Part shown: piece after piece, positions 26,042 through 34,638 of the stretch
Numbering within the stretch: position 1 is the stretch's first letter
Layout of the letters: each line of letters starts with the position of its first letter
Source of the DNA: Proteus myxofaciens ATCC 19692
GTDB taxonomy: Bacteria; Pseudomonadota; Gammaproteobacteria; Enterobacterales; Enterobacteriaceae
DNA: 64,000 bases
Direction of reading: 5' to 3'
Assembly: GCF_001654855.1 (NCBI RefSeq)
Contig: NZ_LXEN01000097.1
Location: 1 to 64,000, forward strand
The notes under the pieces: model-generated
What the model was told of the DNA's origin: nothing
Databases searched by the model: none
Seen by the model: only the letters and a program-made list of their open reading frames with translations
Made by a program: the position numbers and the translations under genes

Positions 26042-26299
26042 ATGATCAACTCAATAGTAGGCAAAAGAATACAACAGAGAAGAAAAGTATTAGAAATATC
26101 TAGTGTCCAAATGGCAATAAAGTTAGGTGTTAGTGAGCATTACTACTTAAAGTTAGAAAGTGGTTATATTAATATTACCGTCGATGAACTTATTATTATC
26201 TCATTAATATTGAGGACATTACCTCAAACACTCCTTTCTAAAATAAGTCATCATTCATTAACCAATGAAGGAGAGGTTTTAGAAAAACACTATCATTAA
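26042..26299 (+). CDS. MrpJ-like XRE-family regulator, orphan
   Basis: The 85-residue protein is a small helix-turn-helix of the xenobiotic-response type: IVGKRIQQRRKVLEISSVQM, KLGVSEHYYLKLESGYINI, then TVDELIIISLILRTLPQTLL. The form resembles MrpJ, the Proteus regulator that ends fimbrial operons and represses flagella, of which Proteus has many copies. No fimbrial genes are nearby, so this is an orphan paralogue. GGGGATATACG gives the ribosome binding site. Target genes unknown; motility control would be the first guess. Confidence 0.7.
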   Translation: MINSIVGKRIQQRRKVLEISSVQMAIKLGVSEHYYLKLESGYINITVDELIIISLILRTLPQTLLSKISHHSLTNEGEVLEKHYH

Positions 26300-26481
26300 G
26301 TAGTACCTTAATATAAGTGTGCTAGTTTTATTTAAAAATTAATTTTCAATAGTGATAATTTATAAGTGATTATAAATGAAATGTGTTCTATTTATTGCTT
26401 TTTCTTTACAACAAAATGAAAAAACGTTTAAAGAGAAAGTATTAAAAGACAATTATGTTTTATTAAGGTTGGCTAAAACAA

Positions 26482-26522
26482 AAGAACATCCCCAAGATTG
26501 ATAACAATGTTGGAGATGTCTT
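26482..26522 (-). terminator. Imperfect hairpin after prfH
   Basis: Read on the minus strand, AAGACATCTCCAA pairs imperfectly with TTGGGGATGTTCTT and is followed by TTGTTTT. It lies 30-70 bp past the prfH stop, which ends at 26550, and is a likely terminator for the rtcB-prfH transcript. Confidence 0.5.
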
Positions 26523-26549
26523 ATTAACTTAAAGTTAATTTTTTGTTAC

Positions 26550-27161
26550 TTATTTTAATATGGGAATGAAATCATTCCCGCAAAAACAGTGTGTCGCATT
26601 ACCTCTTATTACTCGATGATGTGCAATATGGCGTTGGCTATTTAATAACGCAGTTTGTTTCAGTAAATAATTATCTAAATGCCAAGCAATAAGTTGTTTA
26701 GCTAGTTTTTTATTAGCATGTTGGCTTCGTTCTGATTGCACTTTGACGCTAATACCCGTGGCGATATGCGTTGCTCTTACTGCGGATTCTGTTTTATTAA
26801 CATGCTGTCCACCAGGACCATTAGAGCGCATAGTTTCAAAAACAATTTCAGAATCACTGATATCATCGGGTTGTTCAAAGCATGAAACACCGATAAACCA
26901 GTTTTTTCTTTTATGTCGAGGTCTTAAATGGCTTAAGCATTGCCATTGCACAGAACCAGCCCATTGTTGTGCAATTAAATGGGCATTATTACCTTCAATG
27001 GAAATTAATGCTGATTTTAAGCCATGACGAGAAGGTATTTTTTCAAGTACTGTCACCTTAGTGTCTTTTTTTTCTATTGATGTCAGAAAGTAATTGAGTG
27101 TTTTTTCTACAGCTATACAACACTCTTCAGGGCCTTGGGCTGAGGAAAATTGTAATAACAT
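26550..27161 (-). CDS. prfH: Peptide chain release factor homologue PrfH
   Basis: The 203-residue protein has the peptidyl-tRNA hydrolysis motif GPGGQHVNKTESAVRATH (GGQ at about 114-116) and the RF domain 3 pattern SVKVQSERSQHANKKLA, but lacks the stop-codon recognition domain of RF1/RF2. Family knowledge: PrfH frees ribosomes stalled by cleavage in the decoding region of 16S rRNA, so that its partner RtcB2 can re-ligate the RNA. Here its start overlaps the rtcB stop by one base, the canonical pairing. It uses the same GGQ chemistry as release factors. A secure call. Confidence 0.92.
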   Translation of the reverse strand: MLLQFSSAQGPEECCIAVEKTLNYFLTSIEKKDTKVTVLEKIPSRHGLKSALISIEGNNAHLIAQQWAGSVQWQCLSHLRPRHKRKNWFIGVSCFEQPDDISDSEIVFETMRSNGPGGQHVNKTESAVRATHIATGISVKVQSERSQHANKKLAKQLIAWHLDNYLLKQTALLNSQRHIAHHRVIRGNATHCFCGNDFIPILK

Positions 27162-28297
27162 TAGACGTTATCCCCACTAGTTTTGTAAGTCATAATGGGC
27201 TTTAAACGGGCAATAACCTCTATCAACCCTAAATGAGTCATGCTCTCAATAACGGTTTCAATCGATTTATAAGATTGAGGTGCTTCTTCATAAATTAATT
27301 GTTTATTCGCACAAATAACGCGACTACCTAATGCAGTGCGTGAAAGTTGAATAGGTGTAAATTTATGTGATAAGCGACCTTTACACTCTGTACGCATCCA
27401 TTTTCGGCCTGCGCCATGGGGTAGTGAGTGTAAACTGAGATCAGAAACAAGGGGTTTAACAATATAACTATAGTCACCTCGAGAACCGGGAATAACAATA
27501 ATATCATGATGAGCAGGTGTTGCGCCTTTACGATGTAACCAACCTTTTAGGCCATGTAATACACAACTTTCAACAAGGTTATGATTTACATCTGAGATAA
27601 CAATACCTTTAGTCCGAATTTGGCCCATCATTCTTTCACCAATTAATTGACGATTGAGTTTGGCATAACGCAGAGCATCATTATGAGACTGTAAATAGAT
27701 TTTTGCCTCATCACTACCTTCACTTAAACCTTGATGACCAAATTGTTCAGTGTGATTGCGTAAAATAGATTGACCTAAACCACGAGATCCACTGTGAACT
27801 AATAGTAATAATTGCTTTTTATCAATTCCACTATTTATAAAAAGATCATCATTAATAACTTGATCGATTTGTTGGAATTCAGCGAAATGATTACCACCAC
27901 CAATAGATCCTAAAGATTGTGCAAAAGGATGATTTTGCATCTCTGGTGATAAATGTTCAGTTAACCATTCTAATGGTGCAATATCACTTATTTCACTTAA
28001 CTGTTTTTCCAATTTATCTAAGTTAAGTTTGTTGGTTTTAAATTCTGTTTGAAATAATGTCATTCCACAGCCAATATCATTACCCACTAAAGCAGGATAA
28101 AAGCGATTAACTGAAAAAAAGGCAGCGCCAATAGGATAGCCACGTCCAGGATGAAGATCGGGCATGCCTGCGACATAAGCCATATCAGGCAGTGTTGCTG
28201 TTGTTTCTAATTGTTGGATTGCTTTGCTTTCAATCCAAGTATTATCCGATGCGAGGTAATAAACTCGCTCAGATAAATAATGAACACATTTGTCCAT
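27161..28297 (-). CDS. rtcB: RtcB2-type RNA ligase (rRNA repair)
   Basis: The enzyme joins RNA 3'-phosphate or cyclic phosphate to 5'-OH with GTP and manganese. Seen: AYVAGMPDLHPGRGYPIGAA, NDIGCGM (metal Cys), GGGNHFAEFQ, VHSGSRGLGQ, a guanylylated-His region NHNLVESCVLHGL and ending SRGDYSYIV and HGAGRKW. About 378 residues fit the PrfH-linked RtcB2 group. Start: family alignment favours ATG at 28297 (or 28309), although the frame stays open to a TTG at 28384. Neither ATG has a good ribosome binding site, and a strong one lies further upstream before a short separate frame (28363-28410). With prfH it forms a ribosome repair operon against RNase toxins. Confidence 0.9.
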   Translation of the reverse strand: MDKCVHYLSERVYYLASDNTWIESKAIQQLETTATLPDMAYVAGMPDLHPGRGYPIGAAFFSVNRFYPALVGNDIGCGMTLFQTEFKTNKLNLDKLEKQLSEISDIAPLEWLTEHLSPEMQNHPFAQSLGSIGGGNHFAEFQQIDQVINDDLFINSGIDKKQLLLLVHSGSRGLGQSILRNHTEQFGHQGLSEGSDEAKIYLQSHNDALRYAKLNRQLIGERMMGQIRTKGIVISDVNHNLVESCVLHGLKGWLHRKGATPAHHDIIVIPGSRGDYSYIVKPLVSDLSLHSLPHGAGRKWMRTECKGRLSHKFTPIQLSRTALGSRVICANKQLIYEEAPQSYKSIETVIESMTHLGLIEVIARLKPIMTYKTSGDNV

Positions 28298-28362
28298 ATA
28301 CCAATCCATATATGTAAAGGATAAAAAATAAATTGATTGGCGGACAGAAAAGAAGGGAGAAA

Positions 28363-28410
28363 TTACTTCTGAGATTGTCCGCAAAGAGTATTCATATTTA
28401 TCGTTGTCAT
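28363..28410 (-). CDS. Short upstream reading frame before rtcB
   Basis: ATG at 28410 has a near-perfect ribosome binding site AAGGAGG six nt away, yet encodes only 15 residues (MTTINMNTLCGQSQK) before TAA at 28363-28365. rtcB is in a different frame (offset by -1) and starts 54-66 nt later. It could be a leader peptide that couples or gates rtcB translation, or the product of a frameshift that detached an original N-terminus. Confidence 0.45.
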   Translation of the reverse strand: MTTINMNTLCGQSQK

Positions 28411-28462
28411 GTGATACCTCCTTGCGTTATGTAAAATAGAAATGAAATATTAAATTGCTTGT

Positions 28463-28491
28463 ATAGTAGCCATTTTATTTTATTTTGGCAA
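28463..28491 (-). promoter_or_regulatory. Sigma-70 promoter of rtcB-prfH
   Basis: On the minus strand, TTGCCA (28491-28486) and TACTAT (28468-28463) are separated by exactly 17 bp, close to consensus. They lie about 40-80 bp before the strong ribosome binding site of the upstream frame. No sigma-54 (GG-N10-GC) element was noticed, unlike the classical rtcBA operon. Confidence 0.6.
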
Positions 28492-28589
28492 TTAGAAATG
28501 AAAATAATAATTTAAAATGATAATGAAAAAATATATTTAATAAATAAAATTATTGTATATTGATAATATTGCTTAAGGTAAAATATAAA

Positions 28590-29360
28590 TTAATAAATAA
28601 ATTTTACTGAATGAATTTTGCAGTAATCTTCATATTCTTTATTTAATTTTCTATCGGAAATAATAACATCAAATTGAGATAGCTCTCCCATATTAGCTGT
28701 AACAGTTTCATCAAAATAATGATATTTAGTCAGTAGAATTTTTCGGATAGATTTATCGATTGCCTTTTTCTTCATATAAAGATCATCGATATTATAACAC
28801 GTTACACCAAAATCGAGATGAATACCTTCAGCACAAAGAAAGGCTTTTTTAGGATTAATATCATCAAGATAACAAGATTGTGTTGGGTTATAAAAAGAAT
28901 CACTTTTAGGACGATATTCACCACCACAAAGTAATGTAGTGGCATTTTTTTTCTGACTTAATGCAAGAAATACACGATGAGAATAACAAATTCCGGTGAA
29001 GTGAATATTATCAGGAATAAGTTCTATTAATGCGGGAATAAACTGACCATTATCGAAAAAAAGAACATCACCATCAGAAATCATGCCAGCGGCAAGGTTG
29101 GGAATGTGTAATTCTTGAGTCTGATCAGGGGTAATAATATTTGTTGTCGATAATCCGCAATGAGGTTGTGCAAGAGCAACAATATAACCACCTAATAATG
29201 ACATAGGAAATGGATTATCGCTATCAGAGCTAAGATCACGACGAATGGTCATTTCTGAAACTTCAAGGATCCTCGCGGCGTCTTTGAGATGGATGCGACC
29301 CGAGCGTTTAATACATTCACTGAGGCGGCGCAAACGTTCGTGCTGTTTGGTCTCTATCAC
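28590..29360 (-). CDS. deoR: DeoR-type repressor of deoxyribonucleoside genes
   Basis: The 256-residue protein has an N-terminal DeoR helix-turn-helix (IHLKDAARILEVSEMTIRRD) and a sugar-phosphate sensor domain (GMISDGDVLFFDNGQFIPAL, LCGGEYRP, ending in IISDRKL). The length and the SEMTIRRDL, LLGGYIVAL and GVTCYNIDDL segments match E. coli DeoR (252), which senses deoxyribose 5-phosphate. It lies 52 bp downstream of deoC on the same strand, so the regulator is in the operon it probably controls. Note that one family feature, the sensor, is diverged in its middle part. Confidence 0.85.
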   Translation of the reverse strand: MIETKQHERLRRLSECIKRSGRIHLKDAARILEVSEMTIRRDLSSDSDNPFPMSLLGGYIVALAQPHCGLSTTNIITPDQTQELHIPNLAAGMISDGDVLFFDNGQFIPALIELIPDNIHFTGICYSHRVFLALSQKKNATTLLCGGEYRPKSDSFYNPTQSCYLDDINPKKAFLCAEGIHLDFGVTCYNIDDLYMKKKAIDKSIRKILLTKYHYFDETVTANMGELSQFDVIISDRKLNKEYEDYCKIHSVKFIY

Positions 29361-29412
29361 CGGAAAATCCTTGTGTTATTTCATAGCATCACTTAAAAAT
29401 AATGCTAACTAA

Positions 29413-30081
29413 TTAATAGTTTGATTCAGGGGCATTTGTATCTGTCGCAATGGCAACACTTGCGCTTGCACCAATACGTGTTGCACCCGCTTCTATCATT
29501 TTTAATGCTGTTTGTTTATCACGAACACCTCCTGATGCTTTAACGCCAATGTCATCACCGACAGTTTGACGCATTAAGGCAACGTGATGTTCAGTTGCAC
29601 CCATTGTACTGTATCCTGTTGATGTTTTCACAAAATCAACACGAATCTCACGACATATCTCACAAACCAAACGTACTTCTTCGTCTGTTAATAAGCAAGT
29701 TTCTAAGATAACTTTTAATGTGGTATTACCACAAGCCGCTTTCACTGCTTCAATATCTTGTTTTACGAAGTCTAAACGGCCACTTTTTAACATGCCAATA
29801 TTAATAACCATATCAACTTCTTGTGCACCTTGGCGAATTGCTTCTGCTGCTTCAAAGGCTTTTGTTGCTGTTAAGCCAGCGCCAAATGGAAAATCGATAA
29901 CACAACAGACTTTCACATCGCTTCCTTTAAGACAAGTTCTTGCTAAAGGGATATAAGAAGTGTTAATACAAACAGAGAAAAACCCATGTTCTACCGCTTC
30001 AGCACACAATGTCTTAATTTGTGTCTCGGTTGTATCTGCTGCAAGTAGGGTGTGATCGATATAATTAGCTAATGGGCGCAT
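29413..30081 (-). CDS. deoC: Deoxyribose-phosphate aldolase
   Basis: DeoC splits 2-deoxyribose 5-phosphate into glyceraldehyde 3-phosphate and acetaldehyde. The 222-residue TIM barrel has [10 protein letters not shown] (8-17), [14 protein letters not shown], the Schiff-base lysine in FVKTSTGY and the second lysine in [10 protein letters not shown], and a phosphate-binding [11 protein letters not shown]. Length and residues are those of the short DeoC type. It is divergent from deoK and upstream of deoR. With deoK it makes deoxyribose usable as a carbon source. No deoA, deoB or deoD is next to it. Confidence 0.96.
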   Translation of the reverse strand: MRPLANYIDHTLLAADTTETQIKTLCAEAVEHGFFSVCINTSYIPLARTCLKGSDVKVCCVIDFPFGAGLTATKAFEAAEAIRQGAQEVDMVINIGMLKSGRLDFVKQDIEAVKAACGNTTLKVILETCLLTDEEVRLVCEICREIRVDFVKTSTGYSTMGATEHHVALMRQTVGDDIGVKASGGVRDKQTALKMIEAGATRIGASASVAIATDTNAPESNY

Positions 30082-30109
30082 AGTCTATTCCTTCAAATGA
30101 TTGTTATTG

Positions 30110-30196
30110 CTAACGTATGTTAGTTTCGCAACATATTAGTCAGCTTATAACGAGATAACAATCACAAATGATATTTAAATAACATGATATTGTTAT
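30110..30196. promoter_or_regulatory. Two inverted repeats in the deoC-deoK control region
   Basis: CTAAC-GTAT-GTTAG at 30110-30123 lies 29-42 bp before deoC, and ATAACA-TGATAT-TGTTAT at 30179-30196 lies 59-76 bp before deoK. Both are candidate operators for the adjacent DeoR-type repressor. Their arms point outward (TAAC/GTTA), opposite to the E. coli DeoR box, so this is a guess. A CRP half-site TTTGTGATT lies between on the minus strand. Confidence 0.4.
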
Positions 30197-30254
30197 ACAT
30201 CTATCAAAATGTAACGATTTTCACATTTAAACATTTATCTAAGAGTAAAACGCT

Positions 30255-31172
30255 ATGGATATCGCAGTGATCGGTTCAAATATGGTGGATTTGATAACCT
30301 ATATAGAAAGAATGCCAAAAGAAGGTGAAACGCTTGAAGCGCCTGCTTTTAAGATAGGCTGTGGCGGTAAAGGGGCTAATCAAGCAGTAGCAGCAGCCAA
30401 ATTAAACTCTAAAGTTATGATGATAACAAAAGTGGGTGATGATATTTTTGCTGATAACACCATCATGAACTTAGAGTCTTATGGCATAAATACACGTTAT
30501 GTGGAAAAAGTACCAGGTACAACAAGTGGTGTTGCACCCATTTTTGTGACTTCTCAATCATCAAACAGCATTTTGATTGTAAAAGGCGCCAATCAACATC
30601 TTTCACCAGAAGATATTGATAGAGCTGCTGAAAGTTTGAAAAAGTGCAAAATAATAGTGCTACAACTAGAAATCCCCCTTGAAACGGTCTATCACGCTAT
30701 TGAGTTTGGTAATAAGCATCATATTCCGGTGTTATTTAATCCTGCGCCGGCATCAAAAGCGCTTGATCTTAATATTGCATCGCGTTGTGATTTTTTTGTG
30801 CCTAATGAAACAGAGCTTGAAATACTCACTAATATGCCAATCACCACAATGGATGAAATCCGTGTTGCTGCACGTTCTTTATTAGCAAAAGGCTTTAAAA
30901 ATATTATTGTGACATTAGGTGAGAAAGGTGCATTGTGGATAAATAGTAATATGGAAAAATATATTCCAGCTATTGATGTTGATGCTATAGATACGAGTGG
31001 TGCAGGTGATGCCTTTATTGGCTGTTTCTCTCATTATTACGTTCATACTGGAAAAATTGAAGAGGCATTAAATAAAGCCGTTATATTTTCAGGACTTAGC
31101 GTGACAGGTAAAGGAACACAATCGTCTTATCCTAGTATTGAAGAATTTGGTTTATTTTTAAATAAAGCATAA
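30255..31172 (+). CDS. deoK: Deoxyribokinase (PfkB family)
   Basis: The 305-residue kinase should phosphorylate 2-deoxyribose at O5, making the DeoC substrate. PfkB signatures are present: GCGGKGANQAVAAAKL (34-49) and DTSGAGDAFIGCFSHYY (anion hole and catalytic Asp). It resembles Salmonella DeoK closely from end to end (MDIAVIGSNMVDLITY, MPKEGETLEAPAFKIGCGGK) and sits opposite deoC and deoR, so deoxyribose rather than ribose is the likely substrate. The Salmonella partners deoP (permease) and deoX are not here. Inverted repeat ATTAATCCCC/GGGGATTAAT (31194-31226) follows the gene. Confidence 0.85.
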   Translation: MDIAVIGSNMVDLITYIERMPKEGETLEAPAFKIGCGGKGANQAVAAAKLNSKVMMITKVGDDIFADNTIMNLESYGINTRYVEKVPGTTSGVAPIFVTSQSSNSILIVKGANQHLSPEDIDRAAESLKKCKIIVLQLEIPLETVYHAIEFGNKHHIPVLFNPAPASKALDLNIASRCDFFVPNETELEILTNMPITTMDEIRVAARSLLAKGFKNIIVTLGEKGALWINSNMEKYIPAIDVDAIDTSGAGDAFIGCFSHYYVHTGKIEEALNKAVIFSGLSVTGKGTQSSYPSIEEFGLFLNKA

Positions 31173-31193
31173 TGACGTCACTAAATCGTGGTA

Positions 31194-31226
31194 TTAATCC
31201 CCTCAATGAACAATGGGGATTAATCT
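31194..31226. repeat. Inverted repeat between deoK and murQ
   Basis: ATTAATCCCC (31194-31203) pairs with GGGGATTAAT (31217-31226). It may end the deoK transcript, although the T-rich stretch follows only after some 12 bp, or be an operator for murQP. Confidence 0.5.
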
Positions 31227-31380
31227 ATCCCGTCATCGTTTTTATCTATTATCTATCTCACAAATAATCTTACTTTTAATATTGTGTGATTACATTCACA
31301 GAATAACGATGAACATGATTGAAATAAAATTTCATAGAGTGTATCTATATATGAAATTTGTTTTCATTAAGGTCGTTATG

Positions 31381-32295
31381 ATGAATGAAGATGCATTGAA
31401 CCAATGCCTTAAAAATGAAAGTAACCACGAAACAGTACAATTTTCAGAGCTAACACCCTTAGAGCTAGTTACGTTAATTAATAATACTGATAAAACGGTT
31501 GCTAATGCGGTAGAAAAAGAGCTCCCAGCTATTGCCATTGTTGTCGATGCAGTGACTAAACGTCTTCAAAAAGGCGGTCGCATTTTTTATGTTGGTGCTG
31601 GAACCAGTGGGCGATTAGCGGTATTGGATAGTGCAGAGTGTCCACCGACTTTTGGTGTTTCACCTTCCTTAGTACAAGCCATTATTGCGGGTGGTCACGA
31701 TGCGATGTTAAAAGCGGTTGAAAATATTGAAGATAGCGAAAATGCTGCTGTTAAAGAACTTGAGCGTCGTCACGTAACTCAGCAGGATGTCATTATTGGT
31801 ATCGCGGCTAGTGGTCGCACGCCTTTTACTGTTGCTGCCTTACAATATGGTAAAGAAATAAAGGCGTTAACGGTATCTATTACTACACGCGGTAAAGGTA
31901 TGATGAGTGATATTGCAGATTTATCGATATCACCTAATGTTGGACCTGAAGTATTAACAGGTTCAACAAGAATGAAAAGTGGCACAGCCCAAAAAATGAT
32001 TTTAGGGATGTTAAGCACAAGTGTGATGACTAAACTTGGCAAAGTGCATAAAAATTTAATGATTGATGTTATTGCCAGTAATGAGAAATTAAAAAGACGT
32101 GCAGAAGGTATCGTTAGTGAAGTATGTGCAATCTCGATTGAGAAAGCGAAAACACTTTTAGAAATGGTTAACTATCATCCTAGAAAAGCGATATTAATGT
32201 ATGAATTACATTTGAGTGTAGAAAAAACAGAACAGATTATACAACAATATCCTTATTATTCATTACAACAACAACTTGCTCTATTTAACGACTAA
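31381..32295 (+). CDS. murQ: N-acetylmuramic acid 6-phosphate etherase
   Basis: MurQ removes the lactyl ether from MurNAc-6-P, giving GlcNAc-6-P and lactate, in cell wall recycling and MurNAc use. From ATG at 31381 (or 31378; AAGG upstream) the protein has 304 residues, as expected (298 in E. coli). SIS-domain motifs: IFYVGAGTSGRLAVLDSAEC, AIIAGGHDAM, IGIAASGRTPF and GSTRMKSGTAQKM, with the catalytic Glu region VENIEDSE. The frame is open upstream to 31213, but that part is not protein-like. First of a murQ-murP-murR set. Confidence 0.95.
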   Translation: MNEDALNQCLKNESNHETVQFSELTPLELVTLINNTDKTVANAVEKELPAIAIVVDAVTKRLQKGGRIFYVGAGTSGRLAVLDSAECPPTFGVSPSLVQAIIAGGHDAMLKAVENIEDSENAAVKELERRHVTQQDVIIGIAASGRTPFTVAALQYGKEIKALTVSITTRGKGMMSDIADLSISPNVGPEVLTGSTRMKSGTAQKMILGMLSTSVMTKLGKVHKNLMIDVIASNEKLKRRAEGIVSEVCAISIEKAKTLLEMVNYHPRKAILMYELHLSVEKTEQIIQQYPYYSLQQQLALFND

Positions 32296-32385
32296 TAGAA
32301 TGAATAGTAATAATAAGATAAAGATTAGGAAATAAATATAAATAGCAATATGAGTAAATACATCTAAACGCTAGCAGGCACATTT

Positions 32386-33750
32386 ATGGCTAATAAAATA
32401 GAACACCTCGATACGTTAGCAGTAGAAATAGAAAAACAAGCTGGTGGGTTTGATAATGTGGAAACATTAACACATTGTATGACTCGCATTCGATTGATTT
32501 TAAAAGATGGCTCGCTATTTAATGCAGAGGCTTTAAAGCAAGTTGAAGGCGTTAAAGGTGTTGTATTTAATGGTGAACAGCATCAAGTCATCGTGGGTAT
32601 GGGAACAGCAGCAAAAGTTTATTCCATTATGAATAAACGCATGCAACAAGCATCGGGTAATAGTGAAGAAAAACCAGCGTCAACACCAGTGAAAAAAGGT
32701 TTTTCAATTCGCCGTATGCTAAATACATTAGCTGCGATTTTTGTACCCACGATTCCAGCATTAATTGGCTGTGGTTTGATAATGGGGCTAATTAATATTA
32801 TTCGTCTTGTTGCACCAGGATTAGTTGAACAATTTCCTGAGCTATTTAAATTATTTAAGCTTATAGGTAGCACAGTATTTGCTTATCTTTCCATTATGAT
32901 AGGGATTAATACGGCGAAAGAGCTAGGCGCATCGACCTCAATTGGTGCAGTGATGGCGGGATTATTAGCTATGCCTGGACTTGCTGATATCACCTTATTT
33001 GGTGAAAAATTACAGCCTAATAGCGGTGGTATTTTTGCGGTATTAATGGTTGTTGTATTCTCATCAAAATTAGAATTATGGTTTCGTAGTATTGTTAAAG
33101 AGAGTTTAGACCTGATATTGACACCATTTGTCACTATTTTAGTGTCTTCTCTTGTGGCAATTATGATATTCCAACCTATTGGCCATTATCTTAATCAATT
33201 ATTAGCACAAGGTGTTTCTTTATCATTATTAAATCATGGTGGTGGCGCTGTTGTCACCGGTGCAGCATTAGGTGGTAGTTTCTTATTTTTATTATTAACT
33301 GGACTACATCAAGGTTTAATTCCTATTCATACTGAAATTTTAAATACTTTTGGATTAAACTATTTGTTCCCTATTTTAGCGATGGGCGGAATGGGACAAG
33401 TTGGCTCTTGTTTTTGGGTTTATTTACGAACCAAAAATGAACGTTTAAAGAAAACATTAATGGGAGCATTACCCGTCGGTATTTTCGGTGTCGGTGAACC
33501 GTTATTATTTGGTGTATCACTACCGTTAGGTAAACCTTTTATTGCAGGATGTATTGGTGGCGCAGCGGGTGGTGCATTAATGGCTTACTTCCAAGTCGGC
33601 ATTATTATTCCTTTTGGTACAGCGGGATTATCTTTAATACCTCTAGTCGGTGATGGCCAAATTATTAAGTTTTTAATCGCCGTATTAGGTGCATGGGTTG
33701 TCGGTTTTATCGCCAGTATGTTAATTGGGTTTACCGATCCAGAAAAATAA
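32386..33750 (+). CDS. murP: PTS MurNAc-specific EIIBC component
   Basis: MurP imports N-acetylmuramic acid and phosphorylates it. The 454-residue protein has an N-terminal EIIB domain with the phosphocysteine in THCMTRIRL (31-34) and a C-terminal EIIC domain of about ten membrane helices with GVGEPLLFGVSLPLGKPFI. There is no EIIA domain, so the glucose EIIA (Crr) probably supplies the phosphate, as in E. coli. Follows murQ by 90 bp. Confidence 0.88.
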   Translation: MANKIEHLDTLAVEIEKQAGGFDNVETLTHCMTRIRLILKDGSLFNAEALKQVEGVKGVVFNGEQHQVIVGMGTAAKVYSIMNKRMQQASGNSEEKPASTPVKKGFSIRRMLNTLAAIFVPTIPALIGCGLIMGLINIIRLVAPGLVEQFPELFKLFKLIGSTVFAYLSIMIGINTAKELGASTSIGAVMAGLLAMPGLADITLFGEKLQPNSGGIFAVLMVVVFSSKLELWFRSIVKESLDLILTPFVTILVSSLVAIMIFQPIGHYLNQLLAQGVSLSLLNHGGGAVVTGAALGGSFLFLLLTGLHQGLIPIHTEILNTFGLNYLFPILAMGGMGQVGSCFWVYLRTKNERLKKTLMGALPVGIFGVGEPLLFGVSLPLGKPFIAGCIGGAAGGALMAYFQVGIIIPFGTAGLSLIPLVGDGQIIKFLIAVLGAWVVGFIASMLIGFTDPEK

Positions 33751-33786
33751 GCCAGAAATAAAAAACAGAAATAAAAGGATAACAGC

Positions 33787-34638
33787 ATGTCAACACTGAC
33801 AAAAAAGCTTAAGCACTTGCTGACACAAGGAAAAGGTACAGAGCAACGTATAGCCAATTATCTGCTTGAAAATAGTGAAAATATTGTCAGCATGAATGTT
33901 GCAGAACTTGCCACTAAAGCTAATGTGAGCAGTGCATCTGTTATCCGCTTTTCTCGCCAAATGGGGTATAGCGGTTATCCTGAATTTAAAGTCGATTATC
34001 TTTTAGAAGAAAAACAACAAAAAACCAGTGGTAATATTCTTTATGGAAATTTAGAAAAAACAGATACCACTAAGCAAATTATCTCAAAAACGGGTAACCT
34101 TTTTACCACGGCTATTCAAGATTCTTTGGCATTATTAGATGCTGATGTTATTGATGCATTGGCGAAGAATATGGTGTCTGCAAAGCGTATTGTATTATTT
34201 GGAATTGGTGCATCAGCGGTCGTGGCAAGTGATATTTTCCATAAATTAATTCGAGTAAATAAAAACACATTATTTAGCCCAGATCTTCATGCTCAACTTG
34301 CCTATTCTGCTAACTTATCTTCTGAAGATATGGCAATTGCTGTAACGGCAAGAGGTAATACCACAGATATTAACCGCATGCTTAAATCAGCTAAAAATGA
34401 AGGGTGTTTGACTGTTGCATTAACTCGCTTTGGTCAAGATGAAGCAACCCGATTAGCTGATTATACCTTACCGTATTTTTATGATGAACAACACTCTCAA
34501 TTAGGTGTTATCACGCCACAAGTCTTGCAAATGATAGCTTTTGATGTGCTGTTTTTTAAATATTTAACACAAGTCAGTGAATCAGCAGAAAATGCCTTAT
34601 TAAAAGGCCGAGAAGCAGTGATGCAAGGAAATCAATAA
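33787..34638 (+). CDS. murR: MurR/RpiR-family regulator
   Basis: The 283-residue protein has an RpiR-type helix-turn-helix (GTEQRIANYLLENSENIVSM, ELATKANVSSASVIRFSRQM) and a SIS sugar-phosphate domain (IVLFGIGASAVVASDIF, IAVTARGNTTDI). Family knowledge: MurR represses murQP and releases it on binding MurNAc-6-P. In E. coli murR is divergent from murQ; here it is the third gene of the same strand. The gene name rests mainly on this context. Confidence 0.75.
   Translation: MSTLTKKLKHLLTQGKGTEQRIANYLLENSENIVSMNVAELATKANVSSASVIRFSRQMGYSGYPEFKVDYLLEEKQQKTSGNILYGNLEKTDTTKQIISKTGNLFTTAIQDSLALLDADVIDALAKNMVSAKRIVLFGIGASAVVASDIFHKLIRVNKNTLFSPDLHAQLAYSANLSSEDMAIAVTARGNTTDINRMLKSAKNEGCLTVALTRFGQDEATRLADYTLPYFYDEQHSQLGVITPQVLQMIAFDVLFFKYLTQVSESAENALLKGREAVMQGNQ

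Noticed and set aside
26376-26501. 41-residue frame between the MrpJ-like gene and prfH
   Set aside because: Its end overlaps the prfH terminator hairpin and it lacks a ribosome binding site.
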